From the NCBI GenBank assembly GCA_963709395.1, contig CAVPWP010000001.1:124001-188000 (forward strand): DNA of 64,000 bases, read 5' to 3'. Both the position numbers and the translations under genes were made by a program. How positions within the stretch are numbered: the first letter of the stretch is position 1; every line of letters starts with the position of its first letter. The stretch comes from CAVPWP01 sp963709395. GTDB taxonomy: Bacteria; Pseudomonadota; Alphaproteobacteria; Rhodobacterales; Rhodobacteraceae. Positions 59,387 through 64,000 of this stretch are shown piece after piece. The notes beneath the pieces were generated by a model. It had not been told where the DNA came from. It made no database searches and worked only from the letters and a program-made list of their open reading frames with translations.

Positions 59387-60418
59387 TCAGTCCCAGCCGA
59401 CCTCATTGAAGATGCGCTGTGCGGCGGGAATATGCGTGGCCACGGCGCTCAGGTCGACATCGTCGGGCTTGAACATCCCCAGCGCTGCGACCGAAGGGCT
59501 CAGCCCCACCCCCGGGACTGCGGGATATTCGTCGTTGCCCGCGCTGAAATACTGCTGCGCCTGATCGCTGGCGAGGTATTCGAGGAACAGTACCGCATTC
59601 TCGCGGTTGGGCGCATGGGCCGCGACCCCGCCGCCCGACAGGTTCATATGCGCGCCGATCCCGTTCTGGTCGGGGAACACCCATCCGATCATGTCCAGGC
59701 TATCGGACAGGCCGTCGACCGGGGTCCGGAGCGCCCGTGCGAAGTAATAGGTGTTCGACATGGCGATGTCGCACTCGCCCGACACGATGCCCCTGAGCTG
59801 GTCGGTATCGCCCCCCTGCGGCGCCCGCGCGAAGTTCGCGACCACACCGGCCGCCCACTCCTTCGCGGCCTCCTCGCCCATGTGCTCGATCAGCGCGGCA
59901 AGCATCGTCTGTGAATAGACGTTGGTGCCCGAGCGGATGCAGATCAGGCCGGCGTATTTCGGATCGGCGAGATCGGCATAGGTCTGTGGCGGGTCGGTCA
60001 CCTCGTTCCTGTCGTAAAAGAGGATGCGTGCCCGCTGCGAAAAGCCGAACCACTGGTTGTCGTCATCCTGCAGATAGGCCGGGATGCGCGCCTCGAGCGT
60101 TGCGCTTTCGACCGGCTGGAGCACGCCGGCCTGCTTGGCGCGCTCGAGCCGCGAGGTGTCGACCGTCAGCAGGACATCGGCGGGGCTGTTTGCGCCCTCG
60201 GCCTCCATCCGGGCGATCAACTCGTCGGCATTGCCCTCGATCCGGTTGATGACGATGCCGGTGGCTTCGGTGAAATCGGTGTAGAGCCGTTCGTCGGTGT
60301 CATAGTGACGCGACGAATAGAGGTTCAGCTCCCCGTTGGCGAAAGCCGCCGGTGCTGCGCCGAGGGTGATGGCCGCGGCCACCGTTCCAAGAAGCAATCG
60401 TGCCGTGATGCGGGACAT
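59387..60418 (-). CDS. Ferric iron ABC transporter substrate-binding protein
   Basis: A 343-residue periplasmic protein of the FbpA/FutA type; signal peptide 1-27 (ending AAFANG). It begins the mature part with LNLYSSRHYDTDE, as in FutA, and carries the iron-binding tyrosine pair in SNTYYFARAL. GAGGAGA precedes the ATG. It faces the permease gene tail to tail. Iron is inferred from the family; no regulatory iron box was found with confidence. Confidence 0.92.
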   Translation of the reverse strand: MSRITARLLLGTVAAAITLGAAPAAFANGELNLYSSRHYDTDERLYTDFTEATGIVINRIEGNADELIARMEAEGANSPADVLLTVDTSRLERAKQAGVLQPVESATLEARIPAYLQDDDNQWFGFSQRARILFYDRNEVTDPPQTYADLADPKYAGLICIRSGTNVYSQTMLAALIEHMGEEAAKEWAAGVVANFARAPQGGDTDQLRGIVSGECDIAMSNTYYFARALRTPVDGLSDSLDMIGWVFPDQNGIGAHMNLSGGGVAAHAPNRENAVLFLEYLASDQAQQYFSAGNDEYPAVPGVGLSPSVAALGMFKPDDVDLSAVATHIPAAQRIFNEVGWD

Positions 60419-60518
60419 GTCCGTCTCCTCTAGCTGTCCGCGTTCAATTCCGAGTCGATTGGTCGGGTATTTTTCGGCAGCCGTCAACCAGTATCCGAGT
60501 GAAAAAGTCGGAAATGCG

Positions 60519-61660
60519 TCACCCGGTGCGGGCTGCTTCGGTCGGAGCGGTCACATCATGCCCGTAGAGCCAGTCGAAGCGGCGAATCGCCTGATCCGGG
60601 GCAAGTCGGCTGCCGAGGCGCAACGCGGCATGGGCAACGCCCCGGACAATGGGATTGGAGAGGTGGTAGTTGCGGGCGTTGGCGCTGGCCGCGTCGATCA
60701 CCCGCGTCGTCCGGGGGCGCCGCGCCGCTTCATATGCGGCGAGTGCTTCGGCTTGCGGCAACCGGTCGAGGCAGTCCGCCAGAACCCAGGCGTCCTCGAG
60801 CGCCAGGTTCGCCCCCTGCGCCAGGAACGGCAGCGTCGGATGGGCTGCATCGCCCAGAATCACCCGCGTGCCGTCCTGCCAGCGCGCCGCCACCGGGTGA
60901 CGGAAGAGGCCCCAGAGATGCACCTCGTCGACCTGGGCCAGCCAGCCGGGCACCGGGCCGCCGAACCGCGCGAAGGCGCGGCGCAGCGTCTCGGGGTCGT
61001 CTCGGTGATGCCAGCCCTCCTCGGCCCAGGCCGCGCGTTCCTCGACCGCCACGATGTTGCGCAGACCGCCGGCCAGCGGATAGCTCACCAGATGCCGCCG
61101 CGGCCCCATGAAGACCTGCGCCTCGGCAGCGGCCCCGGTGTCGGGAATGACCGCGCGCCAGGCGACCTGCCCGGTGAAGAGGGGATCGGCCGCCCCGTTC
61201 AGCGCCGCGCGCAGGCCCGAATGCAGCCCGTCCGCGCCGATCGTGAGGGCGCCGGGCAGGGCCGCGCCCAGAACCCGGGACTTGAGGCGCACGGTCACGC
61301 CCGCCCCCCGCGCCCCGGCTTCCAGCACCCCGATCAGCCGGGCCCGGTGCACGAAGAGGTAGTCCCCCTGCCCCCCCGGCTGATCCAGATCGAGCCGCAG
61401 CACCTGCGCCCCCCGGCGAAAGTCGCGCAGTATGACCGCCTCTGCCCGGATCGCCACGGCGCGCAACGCCTCGCCCAGCCCCAGCGCGTCGATCACGCGC
61501 AGGCCGTTCGGGCTGATCTGCAACCCGCGCCCACTTCGGAAATGGCCGGGGCCTGCTCGAAGAGCGTCACTTCGGCCCCGCGCAGCGCCAGCGCGCGCGC
61601 CACGGCCAGCCCCGCGACCCCGCCGCCGATCACCCCGATCTGCCGTCCGTCCAGTCCCAT
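60519..61660 (-). pseudogene. FAD-dependent monooxygenase, frame broken by a one-base deletion
   Basis: Group A flavin monooxygenase, similar to salicylate or 3-hydroxybenzoate hydroxylases. From ATG 61660 the first part is normal with GVIGGGVAGLA and EVTLFEQ, up to SEVGAG. Near 61521-61526 one base is missing; the rest (LQISPNGLRVIDALG, then GDAAHPTLPFLAQGANLALED with the FAD phosphate contacts) is in another frame and runs to 60519. 1142 bases is one short of a multiple of three. Repaired product about 380 residues. Substrate unknown. Fourth such break in the window. Confidence 0.87.
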
Positions 61661-61674
61661 CCGCCCCCCGGAAT

Positions 61675-61706
61675 GAAAGAAACGCCGGACCATCGCTGGT
61701 CCGGCG
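61675..61706 (-). terminator. Intrinsic terminator of dksA
   Basis: Minus strand: perfect ten-base-pair stem CGCCGGACCA/TGGTCCGGCG with a 4-base loop, followed by TTTCTTTC. About 90 bases past the dksA stop and just before the monooxygenase start. Confidence 0.85.
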
Positions 61707-61793
61707 CCCCTCCTCCTCCCTGGTCATTCCCAGGCCTGCCGCCGGTTTCCGGCTGGCAAGAAGAACGCGAAGGCCGTGGCCCCCGCGTCCGGT

Positions 61794-62216
61794 TCATTCG
61801 TCGCGGTGCACCTTCTCGCGGCGCTCGTGGCGCTCCTGCGCCTCGAGGCTCAGCGTGGCGATCGGACGCGCGTCGAGACGCTTGAGCGAGATCGGTTCGC
61901 CGGTGTCCTCGCAATAGCCGTATTCGCCCTCTTCGATGCGCCGGAGCGCCGCGTCGATCTTTGCGACAAGCTTGCGCTGGCGGTCTCGAGTGCGCAGTTC
62001 CAGCGCGCGATCGGTCTCTTCGCTGGCACGATCGGCAATGTCGGGGATGTTGCGCGAACTGTCCTGCAGGCCCACGATGGTCGACTTGCTGTCGCCCATC
62101 AGTTCCGCCTTCCAGGTCTCGAGCTTTCTGCGGAAATATTCGAGCTGACGCTCGTTCATGAATGGCTCGTCTTCGGCCGGACGGTAGTCGTCGGGAAGGA
62201 AAACCTCGGCTTTCAT
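61794..62216 (-). CDS. dksA: RNA polymerase-binding transcription factor DksA
   Basis: Binds the secondary channel of RNA polymerase and works with ppGpp. The 140 residues have the coiled-coil arm (with DIADRASEETDRA, the usual acidic tip region) and the C-terminal globular domain YGYCEDTGEPISLKRL. Only one cysteine of the zinc site remains; the other three are replaced, as in many alphaproteobacterial DksA proteins. ATG at 62216 gives MKAEVFLPDDY. Followed by a strong terminator. Confidence 0.95.
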   Translation of the reverse strand: MKAEVFLPDDYRPAEDEPFMNERQLEYFRRKLETWKAELMGDSKSTIVGLQDSSRNIPDIADRASEETDRALELRTRDRQRKLVAKIDAALRRIEEGEYGYCEDTGEPISLKRLDARPIATLSLEAQERHERREKVHRDE

Positions 62217-62334
62217 TCGTGTTCCCTTTTCTTGTCCGGACGCGTCGGCGGGAGAGATTTCATCCATCCAGGCGCTCCTTTGCGCCGGGACATAGCCCAA
62301 GCTCGCGCGGTTGTCACTAGGCGATCCGCGCTTC

Positions 62335-62363
62335 TTGAAGCCCATCGCGCCGCAGGCTATCTT
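62335..62363 (+). promoter_or_regulatory. Promoter of moxR
   Basis: TTGAAG (62335-62340), 17-base spacer, TATCTT (62358-62363). Transcription would begin near 62370, after the ATG at 62367, so the real start is ATG 62400. Confidence 0.75.
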
Positions 62364-62399
62364 CCCATGGACCGCCTTTCACAGAGCGTTGAAAAATCC

Positions 62400-63242
62400 A
62401 TGAAATTTACCGGCACCGAAACCTATGTGGCGACCGACGACCTGACGGTCGCCGTCAACGCCACGGTCGCACTCGAGCGTCCGTTGCTGGTGAAGGGCGA
62501 GCCGGGAACGGGCAAGACCGAGCTTGCCCGCCAGGTCGCCGACTCGCTTGGCCTCGACCTCATCGAGTGGCACATCAAGTCCACGACCCGCGCGGCACAG
62601 GGGCTTTACGAATACGACGCCGTCAGCCGCCTGCGCGACAGCCAGCTTGGCGACGAGCGCGTTCATGACGTGAGGAACTACATCCGCAAGGGCAAGCTCT
62701 GGCAGGCCTTCGACGCCGACCGCCGGGTGGTGCTTCTGATCGACGAGATCGACAAGGCCGACATCGAGTTCCCGAACGACCTTCTGCAGGAACTCGACCG
62801 GATGGAGTTCCATGTCTACGAGACCGGCGAGACGATCCGCGCGAGGCACCGTCCCGTCGTCATCATCACCTCGAACAACGAAAAGGAACTGCCCGACGCC
62901 TTCCTGCGCCGCTGCTTTTTCCACTACATCCGCTTTCCCGATATCGAGACGCTGAAGCGGATCGTCGCGGTCCATCACCCCGGCATAAAGGAGGCGCTTC
63001 TGACCACGGCGCTGACCCAGTTCCTCGAGATCCGCGAAACGCCGGGGCTGAAGAAGAAGCCATCGACCTCCGAGGTGCTCGACTGGCTGAAACTGCTGCT
63101 GGCCGAGGATCTTGCGCCCGAGGATCTGCGGCGCGACGGCAAGGACGCACTGCCGAAACTGCACGGCGCGCTTCTCAAGAACGAACAGGACGTGCATCTC
63201 TTCGAACGGCTGGCCTTCCTCGCCCGGGGCGAACGGCGTTGA
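62400..63242 (+). CDS. MoxR family AAA+ ATPase
   Basis: A 280-residue AAA+ chaperone-like ATPase; Walker A GEPGTGKTEL, Walker B VVLLIDEIDKAD, and sensor-1 IITSNNEKELPDAF. MoxR proteins usually act with a VWA-domain protein to mature enzyme complexes, but here the next genes are a GNAT enzyme and a lipoprotein, so the partner is elsewhere or past the edge. ATG at 62400 is preferred to 62367 because the promoter places the transcript start after the latter and family members start MKFTGT. Confidence 0.92.
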   Translation: MKFTGTETYVATDDLTVAVNATVALERPLLVKGEPGTGKTELARQVADSLGLDLIEWHIKSTTRAAQGLYEYDAVSRLRDSQLGDERVHDVRNYIRKGKLWQAFDADRRVVLLIDEIDKADIEFPNDLLQELDRMEFHVYETGETIRARHRPVVIITSNNEKELPDAFLRRCFFHYIRFPDIETLKRIVAVHHPGIKEALLTTALTQFLEIRETPGLKKKPSTSEVLDWLKLLLAEDLAPEDLRRDGKDALPKLHGALLKNEQDVHLFERLAFLARGERR

Positions 63243-63691
63243 GCGGCCTCACCATCCGCCCGGTCGCCGCCTCCGACGAAGCCCGCTGGCGGGTGCTCTG
63301 GCGCGACTACCTTGCGTTCTACGAAACCGAGTTGCCCGACGAGATCTACGCCACCCATTTCGCGCGGCTTCTGGGCGGGGACCCGCAGGACTTCAACGGT
63401 CTTGTGGCCGAGGTCGACGGGCAGCTTGTCGGGCTTGCGCACTATCTTTTCCACGAGCACGGCTGGCGGCTTGAAAACGTCTGCTACCTTCAGGATCTCT
63501 ATGCCGATCCCGCAGTGCGCGGCACGGGCGTGGGCCGGGCCCTGATCGAGGCGGTCTATGCCGCCGCCGATGCCGCGGGCGCCCCGCACGTCTACTGGCT
63601 GACGCAGGAGGACAATGCCACCGCCCGGCGGCTTTATGACCGGATCGGCGAACTGACACCGTTCATCGAGTATCAAAGGCGCGTCGAATGA
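63239..63691 (+). CDS. GNAT family N-acetyltransferase
   Basis: A 150-residue acetyltransferase with the acetyl-CoA loop VRGTGVGRALI and a preceding strand LQDLYADP. The C-terminal YWLTQEDNATARRLYDR is common in this family. TTG at 63239 overlaps the moxR stop; no better start exists downstream with a good signal. Substrate unknown. The next gene overlaps by ATGA. Confidence 0.9.
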   Translation: MSGLTIRPVAASDEARWRVLWRDYLAFYETELPDEIYATHFARLLGGDPQDFNGLVAEVDGQLVGLAHYLFHEHGWRLENVCYLQDLYADPAVRGTGVGRALIEAVYAAADAAGAPHVYWLTQEDNATARRLYDRIGELTPFIEYQRRVE

Positions 63692-64000
63692 GTCGCGCAT
63701 TGGCCTTCCTCCTTCTGGCCGCGACGCTGGCGGCCTGCGCCCCCGCGGCCTCCATCGACGTGCCCGAGCGGCGCGCGAACCTGCCCGCCACCCTGCCTCC
63801 GATGAAGACGTTTTCGACACCGCGGCCCTCGGCGCCGGTGCGGTCGAACGCCGCGATCGCGGCCGACATCCTCGACCTGAGCTTCCAGCTGGAAAGCGGT
63901 CGCCCGCTGCCGGTGCTCACGCGCTTCGAGGGCCCGATCACAATCCGGGTGACCGGGACCGAGCCGCCGACGCTGTCGCGCGATCTCGACCGGCTGATCG
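63688..64000 (+). CDS. DUF2927 family lipoprotein, cut by window end
   Basis: N-terminal 104 residues of an exported lipoprotein: signal peptide with lipobox LAAC (Cys17), a short proline-rich linker, then the start of a DUF2927 domain (DILDLSFQLESGRPLPVLTRFEGPI). No function is established. ATG at 63688 overlaps the previous stop (ATGA), so it is coupled with the GNAT gene. The rest lies beyond the window. Confidence 0.85.
   Translation, partial: MSRALAFLLLAATLAACAPAASIDVPERRANLPATLPPMKTFSTPRPSAPVRSNAAIAADILDLSFQLESGRPLPVLTRFEGPITIRVTGTEPPTLSRDLDRLI

Noticed and set aside
60419..60518. Iron-responsive operator before the iron-binding protein gene
   Set aside because: No convincing Irr, RirA or Iron-Rhodo box could be identified by eye.

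Overview
The window is a GC-rich bacterial chromosome segment with the gene content and gene order of a Rhodobacteraceae (roseobacter-type) alphaproteobacterium. Supporting points are the C4-pathway 5-aminolevulinate synthase (hemA), the alr-mlaE-mlaF-pqiA-radA-cvpA run, rodZ next to ispG, an alphaproteobacterial direct-repeat SOS box before uvrA, the DksA variant lacking the zinc cysteines, and RF2 with an SPY tripeptide. There is no rRNA operon, CRISPR array, prophage or insertion sequence. It is a core, housekeeping-rich region.

Layout. 1-5.9 kb: GH13 alpha-glucosidase (cut by the window edge), erpA, a CDP-alcohol phosphatidyltransferase, a proton antiporter, exonuclease III, a TspO-like membrane protein and a small membrane protein. 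6-12 kb: uvrA with its SOS box and promoter, an MFS exporter, and a cluster of exported unknowns (DUF992, a 70-aa protein, DUF2092). 12-23 kb: lpd, cvpA, radA, a PqiA-domain protein, two small membrane proteins, the MlaFE lipid transporter, alanine racemase, DUF924, an MFS protein and queA. 23-36 kb: envelope and division genes (giant AsmA/DUF3971 protein, LytM peptidase with bactofilin, PBP1A, N-acetylmuramoyl-L-alanine amidase) plus bcp, DUF455, DUF2189 and prfB. 36-47 kb: aminotransferase, two DsbA-type proteins, ispG-rodZ, hemA with an FNR box, a probable fluoroacetate dehalogenase, two tRNA-Asp, pirin, a solo LuxR and two tRNA-Val. 47-64 kb: lon, tgt, a protease-RimK fusion, sufT, glycerophosphodiesterase, A-type Fe-S carrier, tpiA, ferric-iron permease and binding protein, a FAD monooxygenase, dksA, moxR, and a DUF2927 lipoprotein running off the end.

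Functional themes: Fe-S assembly and iron uptake (erpA, the second A-type carrier, sufT, permease and binding protein), peptidoglycan and outer-membrane upkeep (PBP1A, amidase, LytM, bactofilin, Mla, AsmA-like), queuosine synthesis (queA, tgt), isoprenoid and tetrapyrrole synthesis (ispG, hemA) and disulfide chemistry.

Two things stand out. First, four otherwise well-conserved genes (DUF2092, lpd, prfB, FAD monooxygenase) are each broken by a one-base indel; because lpd and prfB should be essential or nearly so, assembly error is the leading explanation. Second, regulatory sites are legible: an SOS box at uvrA, a perfect FNR box at hemA, a heat-shock-like promoter at lon, and repeated TTGnnn-N17-TATCTn promoters that also help decide start codons. 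I see no clearly new multi-gene system; the best candidates for unexplained biology are the DUF992/70-aa/DUF2092 cluster, the protease-RimK fusion and the palindrome between luxR and pirin.
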